In this document: piece by piece, positions 34,645 to 43,632 of the stretch
Numbering within the stretch: position 1 is the first letter of the stretch
How the letters are laid out: every line of letters starts with the position of its first letter
Assembly: GCF_005577435.1 (NCBI RefSeq)
Contig: NZ_CP040396.1
Coordinates: 3,414,501-3,478,500, forward strand
DNA from: Paenibacillus algicola
Lineage (GTDB): Bacteria; Bacillota; Bacilli; Paenibacillales; Paenibacillaceae
Direction: 5' to 3'
Length of the DNA stretch: 64,000 nucleotides
Notes under the pieces: model-generated
Told to the model about the DNA's origin: nothing
What the model saw: only the letters and a program-made list of their open reading frames with translations
The model's database searches: none
Position numbers and translations under genes: made by a program

Positions 34645-35457
34645 CTATTTCAAGCCGGCGTGCATGAAGCTCTCAACAAATTTTCTTTGGAAAAAGAAGA
34701 ATGCAATCAGCAAAGGTGAAATGACCATCATGGTTGCCGCAGTCACCGTCCCCCACTGAGCCCCTGTCTCAAAGGATTGGGCAAAAATGGCGATGCCGAC
34801 CGTCAGCGGTCGGTTGTTAACAGAATCCGTAACAATTAGCGGCCACATAAAATTGCTCCAGTGCGTACTGATCGAGATCAGTGAAAATGCGATGTAGGTC
34901 GGTCGTGCCGACGGCAAATAAATGTGCCACAGGGTTCGCCACCATCTGCACCCATCCACCCGCGAGGCTTCATCCAGCTCATAGGGGATTTGCTTGAAGG
35001 TCTGTCTCAGCAGGAACACACCGAACGAAGAGGCCCAATACGGAATCATAATCGCCCACTTCGTATCGATCAGATGAAGCTCCTTCATCACGGTATAATT
35101 GGGAAAAATCAAAATATCCGGCGGCACCATAATCTGAACCAGGAACAAGACAAAGAGCAGTCCCTGTCCAACAAATCGCAGCCTGGCAAACGCGTACGCC
35201 GCAAGCGTAAGCGTAAGCAGCTGAACCATCAGAATGCCCAACACGATCATGATGGTATTCCAATAGTAAATTGGAAAAGGAATGGTCTCCCACGCCTTAA
35301 AATAGTTGCCGAAGGTCGGTTCTGTGACGGCGAACGGGTTAGAACGCGTCAGCATCTCACTCGACGGCGTAATGGAGGTGACGGCTGCCCAGATCAAAGG
35401 CATGACAAACCCAAGCGCCAGCAGTGATATCACCATTTGATTGAGTAAGCGATGCAT
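34645..35457 (-). CDS. ABC sugar/glycerol-phosphate importer permease (MalG/UgpE type)
   Basis: 270 residues from ATG 35457, 8 bases after GAGGAGG; the frame extends to 35493 without a ribosome site. Six helices and the EAA loop (ELDEASRVDGCRWWRTLWHI, then YLPSARP) in the fourth cytosolic segment identify a CUT1-family permease. It ends 32 bases before the phosphodiesterase gene. Partner of the preceding permease. Confidence 0.92.
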   Translation of the reverse strand: MHRLLNQMVISLLALGFVMPLIWAAVTSITPSSEMLTRSNPFAVTEPTFGNYFKAWETIPFPIYYWNTIMIVLGILMVQLLTLTLAAYAFARLRFVGQGLLFVLFLVQIMVPPDILIFPNYTVMKELHLIDTKWAIMIPYWASSFGVFLLRQTFKQIPYELDEASRVDGCRWWRTLWHIYLPSARPTYIAFSLISISTHWSNFMWPLIVTDSVNNRPLTVGIAIFAQSFETGAQWGTVTAATMMVISPLLIAFFFFQRKFVESFMHAGLK

Positions 35458-35470
35458 GAAACCTTCCTCC

Positions 35471-36367
35471 TCAGTAGTGGATCCGCTTGTCAAGGAAACC
35501 GTAATAGAATATCGATACGGCCAGCAGCATCACGAGCAGAATGACGGTTAATACGGACGCTTTTCCCATATCCCAGAAGCTGAACGCCGTTTCGTAAATA
35601 TGATAAAGCAGCAAATTGCTCGCATTATTCGGACCGCCCTTAGTCATGATGTACAGGTGATCCACCAGCTTGAAGGAATTCGTCGTAGCAATCACAAGTA
35701 CGAACAACGTCGTCGGCATCAGAAGTGGAAAGGTGATCGCTCGAAATTTCCGAAGCGGACCCGCTCCATCCATTTGGGCTGCCTGATACACCTCTTGAGG
35801 CAGCGACTGAAGTCCGGCCAGAAAGAAAATCATGAAGTATCCAGCCTCCTTCCAGATCAGCATCACCATCATGGATACCAGCACCCATCCCGGTTCCCCC
35901 AGCCAGCCCGGACCCTGAATGCCGAATAATCCGAGAAATTTGTCCAACAGCCCGTAGTCTGGTGTGTAAATAAAGAGCCATATATTTGCGATTGCAATCA
36001 TCGGAATCAGTGTCGGATAAAAGAATGCCGCGCGGATCAGACTTCTCCCGCGCAGCTTCCCATTGACCCACACAGCCATATATAGCGCAAGCCATATACT
36101 AACAGGCACGGTTACGAGAGCGAGCCAAACATTGTTACGGAGCACCTTGTGGAACACCTCATCCTGAAGGACATGCTTATACTGATCAAGTCCCGCAAAA
36201 TGTCTCTCTTTTAACACCGTCTCATAGAAACTCCAGTCCAGCACCTTGACCATCGGATAAAACGTAAATACAGCCAGAAGGAGTAGCGATGGAAACAATA
36301 AAGCATAGGCCAAAAGATTGTCTTTCAGACGATATCCGCGAAAACGACGCGGCCAGCTGCGTGTCAC
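35471..36367 (-). CDS. ABC sugar/glycerol-phosphate importer permease (MalF/UgpA type)
   Basis: 298 residues from GTG 36367. Six helices, first LLAYALLFPSLLLLAVFTFY, and the EAA loop VYQAAQMDGAGPLRKFRAIT followed by FPLLMP. Belongs to the CUT1 family, which takes up oligosaccharides or sn-glycerol-3-phosphate. Its gene ends 13 bases before the second permease start, and 65 bases separate it from the binding protein. Confidence 0.92.
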   Translation of the reverse strand: MTRSWPRRFRGYRLKDNLLAYALLFPSLLLLAVFTFYPMVKVLDWSFYETVLKERHFAGLDQYKHVLQDEVFHKVLRNNVWLALVTVPVSIWLALYMAVWVNGKLRGRSLIRAAFFYPTLIPMIAIANIWLFIYTPDYGLLDKFLGLFGIQGPGWLGEPGWVLVSMMVMLIWKEAGYFMIFFLAGLQSLPQEVYQAAQMDGAGPLRKFRAITFPLLMPTTLFVLVIATTNSFKLVDHLYIMTKGGPNNASNLLLYHIYETAFSFWDMGKASVLTVILLVMLLAVSIFYYGFLDKRIHY

Positions 36368-36432
36368 GAGCCTCTCACTTCTTTCTCAGGCGATGATAGG
36401 GGAGGAAGCCCCCCCCCCTTAGCTTTTCTCAT

Positions 36433-37794
36433 TTATTTACGGTACTTCTTGAGAATGTCATCCGCTTGCTGCTGGGATTTCTCCAATGCTTCTTCAGGCG
36501 TCATTTCACCCAGCAATGCAGACTGTATGTTGTCGTTGAACAGTTTGGTGACCTGCCCGTTCTGATAAGTGGACAATTCACTGGAGGCATACTTCATCTG
36601 ATCCCGTGCTACGGCAGCTTGCGGGAATCCGGCAACATAGCTTTTTAACAATTCTGTTTCATAAGCCGCTTCCGTAGTCCCCACATATCCGGTATCTATG
36701 GACCACTGCGCTACACGCTCAGGCTGAGTCAAGAACTCAATGAACTTGACGGCTGCCGCTTTCCGCTCTTCAGGGATGTCCTTAAATACATACAAATTAC
36801 CGCCGCCTGTTGGAGAGCCGTAGCTTTTGTTAGCCGGTAAATAAGCTACACCGAAATCAAATGTTGCATCGGCTTTGACTTTGGACAAATTCCCCGTTGT
36901 ATGGAACATCATCGCTGTTTTGCCGCTGATAAAATCAGAAGGGACTGTTGCCCATTCCAGTACACCTTCAGGCATCACTTTGTCCTTGCGTCCAAGGTCC
37001 GTGTAGAATTGAAGCGCTTCTTTAACTTCCGGCTTGTTGAAATATACCTCTGTCCCGTTGTTGTTGACGATATTGCTTCCGGATTGCAGGGAAAGTGCCT
37101 GCAGCATCCAATATTGATATCCGGTACTCGGAATTTCCAGGCCCCACTGGCTCACGCTGCCGCTGCTGTCTTTGACCGTCAGCTTGCTCGCGAATTCTCT
37201 CAATTCATCCCAGTTCGCGGGCGCTTTCTCCGGATCCAGCCCTGCTTCTTTGAACATGTCCTTGTTATAGTAAAGCACGATGGTGCTCCGCTGGAACGGA
37301 ACGCTCCATACCTGATCACCGGATTTGGTGTTGCTCATAAACGCTTCATAGAAGCCATTAAAATACTCCTCCGAAAACCGAGGCGTCAGCTCCTCCAGTG
37401 CATCCATTTCCAAAAGGCTGTACAGCTCGGTTGACAACAGCACGGCGAGATCCGGAGCGTTGCCGCCCTGCACAGCCGTGGCAGCCTTGGTCATGGTATC
37501 TTGGTAGCTGCCCGCATAAACCGGCTTTACAGTAATCGATGGGTTCTCCTGGTGGAAATCTGCGGCCAGCTTGTCTATAAAGCTGGTGATTGGTCCGCCA
37601 ACCGCTACCGGGAAGTAGAAGCTAAGCTCAATCGGCTGTTCATCCTCCGCATTGCCGCTGCCTTGGCTCTCCTTACCGCTCTGATCTGCAGAAGCCACGC
37701 TGTTTCCATTCCCGGCTGCCCCCTGTTGCCCTCCGCTGCTGCAAGCTGTAAGAAGAAGCATCCACACCATAATAACCAGGCTTAACTTTTTCAT
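36433..37794 (-). CDS. ABC importer solute-binding lipoprotein (extracellular family 1)
   Basis: 453 residues from ATG 37794, preceded by GGAGGAA; the frame is open for 86 codons upstream but without a start of this quality. The lipoprotein signal MKKLSLVIMVWMLLLTACSS places Cys at about 20. The mature protein shows the family 1 pattern: ELSFYFPVAVGGPITSFIDK, then VYAGSYQDTMTKAATAVQGG and VPFQRSTIVLYYNKDMFKEA. The motif SYQDT and the pattern YAGSY-x2-T are typical of glycerol-3-phosphate binding proteins (UgpB-like). It delivers substrate to the two permeases; no ATPase gene is adjacent, so a shared MsmX-like ATPase is inferred. Confidence 0.9.
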   Translation of the reverse strand: MKKLSLVIMVWMLLLTACSSGGQQGAAGNGNSVASADQSGKESQGSGNAEDEQPIELSFYFPVAVGGPITSFIDKLAADFHQENPSITVKPVYAGSYQDTMTKAATAVQGGNAPDLAVLLSTELYSLLEMDALEELTPRFSEEYFNGFYEAFMSNTKSGDQVWSVPFQRSTIVLYYNKDMFKEAGLDPEKAPANWDELREFASKLTVKDSSGSVSQWGLEIPSTGYQYWMLQALSLQSGSNIVNNNGTEVYFNKPEVKEALQFYTDLGRKDKVMPEGVLEWATVPSDFISGKTAMMFHTTGNLSKVKADATFDFGVAYLPANKSYGSPTGGGNLYVFKDIPEERKAAAVKFIEFLTQPERVAQWSIDTGYVGTTEAAYETELLKSYVAGFPQAAVARDQMKYASSELSTYQNGQVTKLFNDNIQSALLGEMTPEEALEKSQQQADDILKKYRK

Positions 37795-37870
37795 TTCGAA
37801 GTTCCTCCTCAAAATTAATATGCCACTAATTATTTGCTCCCTCGCGAAAAAGGCGAAGGCTGATACCGCT

Positions 37871-38710
37871 CTATCCGGATGAACCGGATGGCCAGCGAAG
37901 CTCGCTTTCTTTTGAACGAAAATGCTCAGCAATGACTCCCACAGACCGCAATATGTAGTCCGGCTGTATGCCTGTTTGCTCAATGGACTCTGCAGCATCG
38001 ACCCCCGTAAGAACAAGCGCCGTAGACATTCCGACACGTTGACCAAGTGCAATATCCGTTTCGAGCTTGTCCCCGACCATGAGGCAGTCTTCCGGGCGGA
38101 CTCCGAGCTGCTTCAAGGCGCAGGCGGCATAGTAAGCCGATGGTTTGCCTAGTCTGATGTCCGTCGTCCGGCCGCTCGCCGTTTCAATGGCAGAAATCAG
38201 CGCCCAGGTGTCGGGGATCACCCCCTTCTCCACCGGACAGAACGGATCAGGATTGGCGGCTACCAGGAACGCTCCGTTCCTTACGGCATTCACCGCAGCG
38301 GTCAATCTGCGATAATTCATGCTCTGATCCAGTCCGACCAAGACGTGGGTGGCGTCTTCTTCATGCTGTGTCACATTTAGTCCCATTCCGGTCAGCTCCA
38401 TAGTCATGGCCTCCCCGCCGAGCGGGTAGATGCTTGCACCAGGAGCATGCTCCCGAAAATACTCTCCTGCTGCCGTAAGCGCCGTTATGATCTCATCTCC
38501 AGAGCAGTGGATGCCAAGTCTAGCCAGCTTGTACATCACCTGCTTTCTTGTGTACAATGTCGTGTTCGTAGCGAACATGACCGATTTTCTACGTTCCCGT
38601 AATGTACGGATCGTGTCCTCAGCCCCATCCAGCACACGGTCCCCTATGTAAATCGTGCCGTCGAGATCAAACAGATAAGCGGTAAATTCATTAATCAAGG
38701 TACGATGCAT
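37871..38710 (-). CDS. HAD-IIA family phosphatase (NagD/AraL-like)
   Basis: 279 residues. Motif I AYLFDLDGTIYIGD, motif II MFATNTTL, then LGKPSAYY and motif IV MVGDKLETDIALGQRVGM. The cap region of the C2a type follows motif II. Known HAD-IIA members dephosphorylate sugar phosphates, nucleotides or glycerol-3-phosphate. It is the first gene of the operon, 76 bases before the binding protein, and may act on the imported phosphorylated substrate. This is inference from context. Confidence 0.9.
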   Translation of the reverse strand: MHRTLINEFTAYLFDLDGTIYIGDRVLDGAEDTIRTLRERRKSVMFATNTTLYTRKQVMYKLARLGIHCSGDEIITALTAAGEYFREHAPGASIYPLGGEAMTMELTGMGLNVTQHEEDATHVLVGLDQSMNYRRLTAAVNAVRNGAFLVAANPDPFCPVEKGVIPDTWALISAIETASGRTTDIRLGKPSAYYAACALKQLGVRPEDCLMVGDKLETDIALGQRVGMSTALVLTGVDAAESIEQTGIQPDYILRSVGVIAEHFRSKESELRWPSGSSG

Positions 38711-38945
38711 GGGCCTTTCCTGCTGCTCCTTTCAAGCAAAATAACCCTTGCTCAAATAACGAGATACGGAAACGGACCACCCCTACAAGCCAAGTGGTTC
38801 AAGTCGTATCATCGCTACAGAACAAAGGTTTTCTCCTGTTCTCAACCTTTCATTGCAGCAACCATATTACCATTCCAATATAAAATAGAATAATTAACGC
38901 AAAATCAACCTTTTGTTATTTTTGAGTAAATTTGTGGAATATTGC

Positions 38946-38978
38946 AAAAAAAAGAACCTTCCGAAAACCGGAAGGTCC
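38946..38978 (-). terminator. Intrinsic terminator after tRNA-Ser
   Basis: A 9-bp stem (38955-38963 with 38969-38977, near perfect) followed on the minus strand by TTCTTTTTTTT. It is 22 bases after the tRNA-Ser. Confidence 0.88.
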
Positions 38979-39000
38979 TTCTTCATCATGTGTTACAGAA

Positions 39001-39089
39001 CGGAGAGAGAGGGATTCGAACCCTCGCACCGCTTACGCAGTCTAACCCCTTAGCAGAGGGTCCCCTTATAGCCACTTGGGTATCTCTCC
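39001..39089 (-). tRNA. tRNA-Ser (anticodon GCU)
   Basis: 89 bases, with acceptor GGAGAGA/TCTCTCC, a long variable arm (CTGCGTAAGCGG) and loop CTGCTAA giving anticodon GCU. CCA is not encoded. Read together with tRNA-Asn. Confidence 0.95.
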
Positions 39090-39096
39090 AGAATAA

Positions 39097-39172
39097 TGGC
39101 TCCCCGAACAGGACTCGAACCTGTGACAACTCGATTAACAGTCGAGTGCTCTACCAACTGAGCTATCAGGGA
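39097..39172 (-). tRNA. tRNA-Asn (anticodon GUU)
   Basis: 76 bases with encoded CCA. Anticodon loop CTGTTAA gives GUU; TTCGAGT in the T-arm; acceptor TCCCTGA pairs with TCGGGGA. Confidence 0.96.
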
Positions 39173-39193
39173 ACAGTATTTAGTACGTTCACT

Positions 39194-39222
39194 AATGTAC
39201 CATTATTCCTTACCGGAGTCAA
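39194..39222 (-). promoter_or_regulatory. Promoter of the Asn-Ser tRNA pair
   Basis: Minus strand: TTGACT (39222-39217), 17-base spacer, TACATT (39199-39194). It overlaps the 3-prime end of the SprT-like gene. Confidence 0.7.
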
Positions 39223-39697
39223 GCGTTAACAGCTGAAGCGGGCCCTGGCAGCGACCGCAGCGATAACGCGCCGGGTCCATCCTTCGTTTGCGCTTATACT
39301 CCATATGGCACTCCTTGCAGCGCAGGAGGTAGCGGTAGGGCAGCGCTTTTTTCTTATTAGAGTCTGCTCTCGGTATTGCCTTGCAGTACCTGCTCCCTCC
39401 TACAGCCTGCAGCAGTGCTTTGAAATCGGCATCCTGGTGGCGGTATCCCCTGCCTGACAAGTGCAGATGATAGTGACACAGCTCATGCTTGATAATTCTC
39501 TCCACCTCATCCGGACCGTGCTCCACCAGCTGATGGGGATTGATCTCGATATCATGACTCTTCATAAAATAACGTCCGCCTGTAGTGGACAGCCGGCTGT
39601 TAAACACAGCCCGGTGGCGGAACGGGAGCTGAAAGCTGGTCAGCGATATGTGCTCTACCCATGCCTGGAGCTCTTCATTGCTCATCATATTTTTCAA
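39203..39697 (-). CDS. SprT-like zinc metalloprotease family protein
   Basis: 164 residues from TTG 39697, seven bases after CGGAGG. Metal motif IIKHELCHYHLHLSG (H-E-x2-H plus a third His) and a C-terminal zinc ribbon (LLRCKECHMEYKRKRR, then YRCGRCQGPL) match the SprT family. B. subtilis YdcK-like. Activity is not known in bacteria. It runs straight into the tRNA promoter. Confidence 0.93.
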   Translation of the reverse strand: MKNMMSNEELQAWVEHISLTSFQLPFRHRAVFNSRLSTTGGRYFMKSHDIEINPHQLVEHGPDEVERIIKHELCHYHLHLSGRGYRHQDADFKALLQAVGGSRYCKAIPRADSNKKKALPYRYLLRCKECHMEYKRKRRMDPARYRCGRCQGPLQLLTLDSGKE

Positions 39698-39826
39698 CAG
39701 TCGGCCTCCGATCTCTGCCTTCTTCTCACGTAAATCTACTTGAATTTTAACTTCTTCCTACGCTACACTGTCAAGTGAAGACTCACACCGCAGGTGATGA
39801 GGACGTATGGAAGGGGAAGAACACCA

Positions 39827-40177
39827 ATGCCGGAAATGCGATATTGTATATTGCAGCACGGCGACCAGCTTCAATATGTAGAAATGCCATCGGATTATGC
39901 ATATCAGCTGAGCGCCCTGAACTTGAGATTAAACAAAGAGATTAGCAAGCTGACCGCTGCGGGCAAGCCGGAGCTGCCGCTTGCTGTGGCTGAGTGCAGC
40001 CAGCTGGAGCTGCTGCAGGAGGGCTCGCACATCATTGGCGGGCTGGACTATATTAATCAGCTGGAGTCCTCTTTTGCCTCGCTAAATGAAAGCGAATATC
40101 CGCTGATCGCCCTTCTCACTGAGATCCGGGCCCTGCAGGCCCAGCTGGAGCAGTGGTACGAAGAAGAGATGGAATAA
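39827..40177 (+). CDS. Conserved hypothetical protein (helical)
   Basis: 116 residues from ATG 39827 (MPEMRYCILQHGDQLQYVEM), after GGAAGGGGAAG; a longer frame from 39794 is possible. It looks beta-strand at the N-terminus and alpha-helical after residue 30, with no membrane segment, and ends in acidic YEEEME. I do not recognise the family. It lies upstream of cmpA on the same strand. Confidence 0.6.
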   Translation: MPEMRYCILQHGDQLQYVEMPSDYAYQLSALNLRLNKEISKLTAAGKPELPLAVAECSQLELLQEGSHIIGGLDYINQLESSFASLNESEYPLIALLTEIRALQAQLEQWYEEEME

Positions 40178-40307
40178 AGACGTCAAATTGTGCGAACCGT
40201 CCCAATGGAACGCCGTTTAGCATCCGTCTTGCAGCAGACCTGCACACAATAGGCCCTTCCTCCATATGCTAAGGATACAGAGTGTTTAGTCAGAGGAGGA
40301 GATTTCA

Positions 40308-40436
40308 TTGCCGCAGTGGCTCTGCAATCAGCTGACTCGCGCCTTCCGCAAGAAGGACCGGCGCCAGATCAAGCTGCTGAACGAATGCTGGTTCTTTTAC
40401 CGCACCTCTCCGGGGGAGTACCCGGAGGCACCATAA
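40308..40436 (+). CDS. cmpA: Cortex morphogenetic protein CmpA
   Basis: 42 residues read from a TTG start (40308) with GAGGAGGAG seven bases upstream. Sequence begins MPQWLCNQLTRAFRKKDRRQ and has the diagnostic IKLLNECWFFYR block of CmpA, a sporulation checkpoint peptide of about 37 residues in B. subtilis that promotes degradation of SpoIVA with ClpXP. The tail TSPGEYPEAP is longer than usual. Its presence supports an endospore former. It is too short for most ORF finders. Confidence 0.9.
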   Translation: MPQWLCNQLTRAFRKKDRRQIKLLNECWFFYRTSPGEYPEAP

Positions 40437-40445
40437 CGCGACAAG

Positions 40446-40480
40446 AAATAAGCCGGATCCCCAGTGGGTCCGGCTTATTT
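40446..40480. terminator. Bidirectional terminator between cmpA and tex
   Basis: A 15-bp stem (40446-40460 with 40466-40480, one mismatch) with A/T-rich ends on both sides (AAATAA and TTATTT), so it can serve cmpA (plus) and tex (minus). Confidence 0.85.
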
Positions 40481-40567
40481 GACCTGCACGTCCTTCTCGC
40501 CACGCGCAAGCCTGCGGCGAGCGGAACGGCAATGCGCTGCTGCTCGCTGCTTCGTGCGAAGCCGGCT

Positions 40568-42787
40568 TTACCCGTTCGCCAGCTCCTTCGGCGGCTTCAT
40601 GGTCAGTCCGACACGTCCTTTTTTCAGATCGACGTTCAGCACCCAGACCGTGACATTATCGCCTACGGATACGACGTCCATCGGATGCTTGACATACCCG
40701 CCGCTAAGCTGGGAAATATGCACCAGGCCGTCATTCTTGATGCCGATATCAACAAATGCACCGAAGTCGATCACGTTGCGCACGGTGCCCTGAAGCTCCA
40801 TTCCGGGCAGCAGGTCCTCCAGCTTGAGAACATCGGTGCGGAAGATTGGAAGCGGCAGCTCCTCCCGCGGGTCGCGTCCCGGACGCTGCAGGCTGTCCAA
40901 TATATCCCGCAGTGTTGGAATTCCGACCTCCAGCTTCGCGGCCAGCTCCTCTGCTGATTGCTGCGCAAGCAGCTCGGCCAGCTCCTTCGTGCCGACCTTA
41001 TCAAGCCCGACGCCCAGCTCCTTCAGCAAGCGGGATACCACCGCATAGGATTCCGGGTGAATTGGCGTACGGTCCAGCGTGTTCTCGCCATCAGAAATCC
41101 GCATGAAGCCGACCGCCTGCTCGTACGTCTTGGCGCCGAGACGCGGTACCTTCTGCAGCTGCTTGCGGCTCAGAAACCGGCCATGCTCCTCACGGAACTT
41201 CACAATATTCTTGGCAATCGTGCCATTGACTCCGGCTACATAGGACAGCAGGGAAGGCGAAGCGGTATTAACATCTACGCCAACGTGGTTTACAGCAGAC
41301 TCCACGACCGCCTTCAGGCTTTCTTCCAGATGCTTCTGGCTGACATCATGCTGGTACTGACCGACGCCAATGGACTTGGGATCAATCTTCACCAGCTCTG
41401 CCAGCGGGTCCTGAACCCGGCGGGCAATGGAAGCGGCACTTCGCTCTGCTACGTCCAGATCCGGGAACTCCTCCTGCGCCAGCTTGGAGGCTGAATATAC
41501 GCTCGCTCCCGCTTCGTTCACGATCAGATAGGCTAACTCCGGGCGCCCGGCCTCGGCAATGACCTCTGCCACGAACTGCTCCGTCTCGCGGGAGGCGGTG
41601 CCGTTACCAATGACGATCAGCTGGATCTCGTATTTATGAATCAGCTCCGTAAACTTCGCCGCCGCCTCGCGCTTCTTGTTGTTGGGAGGCGTCGGATACG
41701 TGACCGCCACTTCGAGCAGCTTGCCGGTGTCATCAACCACCGCCAGCTTGCAGCCGGTACGGTAGGCGGGATCGACGCCGAGGACATTCCGTCCCTTTAC
41801 CGGCGGCTGCAGCAGCAGGCTGCGCAAATTGCCAGCAAAGATCGAGATGGCCTGGTTCTCGCCTTTCTCTGTAAGCTCACCGCGAACCTCCCGTTCAATC
41901 GAAGGTGCAATCAGGCGCTTATACGCATCCTCAATGACCGCTTTCAGCACCTCGCTCACTGCCGATGGACCTTGAATGATCTGCTTCATCATGTACTGAT
42001 GCACGGAGTCGGCAGGCACGTCCAACCCGACCTTCAGAATACTCTCCCGTTCTCCGCGATTAATGGCGAGAATCCGGTGAGGCGGCATCTTCTTGGCAAG
42101 CTCCCGGTAGCTGTAATAATTCTCGTAAACAGACTCCGCATCAGCATCCCGCGCTTCGGAAGTGAGCATACCATGATCCATCGTATACCGGCGGACCCAG
42201 GCACGTATGGACGCATCATCTGCGATATTCTCTGCCAGGATATCCATTGCTCCCTGAATCGCCTCTTCCGCCGAATGTACGCCCTTCTCCTCATCCATAT
42301 ACTCCGCGGCCTTTGCCATAAGATCCCCTTGCTTCGGCTGGGACCAGATCCAGGCGGACAAAGGCTCCAGGCCTTTCTCCTTCGCGACACTGGCACGTGT
42401 CTTGCGCTTCTGGCGGTAAGGGCGATACAGATCCTCAACCTCCTGAAGCTTGACGGCTTTGACAATAGACCCTCTCAGCTCTTCTGTCAGCTTGCCCTGC
42501 TCCTCGATGATTCGCAGCACCTCGCGCTTGCGGACCTCCAGGCTGCGAAGGTATGACGTGCGGTCCTCGATATCCCGAAGACGGTTCTCATCCAGTTCCC
42601 CCGTCATCTCCTTGCGGTAGCGTGCAATAAAGGGAATCGTGTTCCCTTCATCCAGCAGATCAACGGTGGTGCGCACCTGCTTCAGCGTAAGCTGCAGCTC
42701 CTTCGCAATTTGTTTGACAATCCGTTCCTGTTCTTCTCTATGGAGCTGTTCCTCATTCAATGCAACCGCTGCTTCAATATCAGACAA
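40568..42787 (-). CDS. tex: Tex family RNA-binding protein
   Basis: 739 residues, normal Tex length. N-terminal Tex region (TIPFIARYRKEMTGELDENR), YqgF-like domain starting VLGVDPAYRTGCKLAVVDD, helix-hairpin-helix pairs (ASPSLLSYVAGVNGTIAKNI) and C-terminal S1 domain (LQGTVRNVIDFGAFVDIG). It binds nucleic acid and affects transcription in several bacteria. Monocistronic on the minus strand, ending at the bidirectional terminator. Confidence 0.96.
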   Translation of the reverse strand: MSDIEAAVALNEEQLHREEQERIVKQIAKELQLTLKQVRTTVDLLDEGNTIPFIARYRKEMTGELDENRLRDIEDRTSYLRSLEVRKREVLRIIEEQGKLTEELRGSIVKAVKLQEVEDLYRPYRQKRKTRASVAKEKGLEPLSAWIWSQPKQGDLMAKAAEYMDEEKGVHSAEEAIQGAMDILAENIADDASIRAWVRRYTMDHGMLTSEARDADAESVYENYYSYRELAKKMPPHRILAINRGERESILKVGLDVPADSVHQYMMKQIIQGPSAVSEVLKAVIEDAYKRLIAPSIEREVRGELTEKGENQAISIFAGNLRSLLLQPPVKGRNVLGVDPAYRTGCKLAVVDDTGKLLEVAVTYPTPPNNKKREAAAKFTELIHKYEIQLIVIGNGTASRETEQFVAEVIAEAGRPELAYLIVNEAGASVYSASKLAQEEFPDLDVAERSAASIARRVQDPLAELVKIDPKSIGVGQYQHDVSQKHLEESLKAVVESAVNHVGVDVNTASPSLLSYVAGVNGTIAKNIVKFREEHGRFLSRKQLQKVPRLGAKTYEQAVGFMRISDGENTLDRTPIHPESYAVVSRLLKELGVGLDKVGTKELAELLAQQSAEELAAKLEVGIPTLRDILDSLQRPGRDPREELPLPIFRTDVLKLEDLLPGMELQGTVRNVIDFGAFVDIGIKNDGLVHISQLSGGYVKHPMDVVSVGDNVTVWVLNVDLKKGRVGLTMKPPKELANG

Positions 42788-43032
42788 TGTACAATCCCTC
42801 TTTCTTCAAAAAAACTTGTACCCCCATTATCCCAAAACCCCCGTGCATTTACCAGTTCGACAGACACAACCGGGACAGAAGTTTTTACACATGCTCCAAG
42901 GAGCAGTAAAGGCAAGAAAAAAAAGCAGGCTTTTAAGCTTCCCTTCAGCTTCCTTTAAGCTTCAGCCTGTACACTGTACTCAAATCTCACCCGGCGCTCT
43001 TCAGCAGTCATCATCCTAAGGAGGTTCACAGC

Positions 43033-43209
43033 ATGACACGCAAAAAAATCTGGATCTGGTCTCTCATCGGTATTTTCACCTGGATTGCCATCGTTACGGC
43101 CGCTTACCGGCTCATACCGGATGGCCGCCCGGATTACAGCTCGGCTTCCACCGTCTCTTACGCCCTCGCTCCGGTCCATGAGGCAGCCGGAAACCAGGAC
43201 GCCAAATAG
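43033..43209 (+). CDS. Small single-pass membrane protein
   Basis: 58 residues from ATG 43033, eight bases after AAGGAGG. A basic N-terminus (MTRKKIWIWS) leads into one helix (LIGIFTWIAIVTAAYRLI), then a short polar tail (PDGRPDYSSASTVSYALAPV). The ribosome site and composition make it a credible gene. I know no family. It converges with ndoA. Confidence 0.6.
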   Translation: MTRKKIWIWSLIGIFTWIAIVTAAYRLIPDGRPDYSSASTVSYALAPVHEAAGNQDAK

Positions 43210-43231
43210 TCCGCCGGAGCACCGGCGGACT
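43208..43231. terminator. Hairpin between the small membrane gene and ndoA
   Basis: A perfect 10-bp GC-rich stem (43208-43217 with 43222-43231, loop of four). No T-run follows on either strand, so termination is only probable. Confidence 0.5.
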
Positions 43232-43272
43232 ATCACGCACACGACCTTTATCAAGGCGGCTTCGCTTTCGTA

Positions 43273-43632
43273 TCAAAAATCAATCAAACCGAGACTAATC
43301 TGCAGGGAATCATCCACCTTGCTCATGGTTTCATCATCCAGATGGGTAATCTTATCCGTCAGGCGCTGCTTGTCAATCGTCCGGATCTGCTCCAGCAGAA
43401 TCACGGAATCCCGGTCAAAGCCATGGGACGCCGCGTCGATTTCGACGTGAGTCGGAAGCTTTGCTTTTTGAATCTGTGCTGTAATTGCTGCTACAATGAC
43501 CGTTGGACTGAACCGGTTTCCGATATCATTCTGAATAATCAGAACCGGCCTGACACCACCCTGCTCTGAACCCACAACGGGTGAAAGATCCGCAAAAAAT
43601 ACGTCGCCGCGTTTTACGATCACTTTGTTCAC
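43273..43632 (-). CDS. ndoA: EndoA (MazF-type) mRNA endoribonuclease toxin
   Basis: 119 residues from GTG 43632, coupled to the antitoxin stop by GTGA; a second GTG lies at 43623. The family motifs [20 protein letters not shown] and [17 protein letters not shown] are almost invariant in Bacillus EndoA, which cuts mRNA at UACAU. Partner of the RHH antitoxin encoded upstream, downstream of alr, the standard Bacillus order. Confidence 0.97.
   Translation of the reverse strand: MNKVIVKRGDVFFADLSPVVGSEQGGVRPVLIIQNDIGNRFSPTVIVAAITAQIQKAKLPTHVEIDAASHGFDRDSVILLEQIRTIDKQRLTDKITHLDDETMSKVDDSLQISLGLIDF

Noticed and set aside
41636..42556. 306-codon plus-strand frame inside tex
   Set aside because: Antisense shadow of a clearly coding gene; no ribosome site, and the translation has no recognisable domain or realistic composition.
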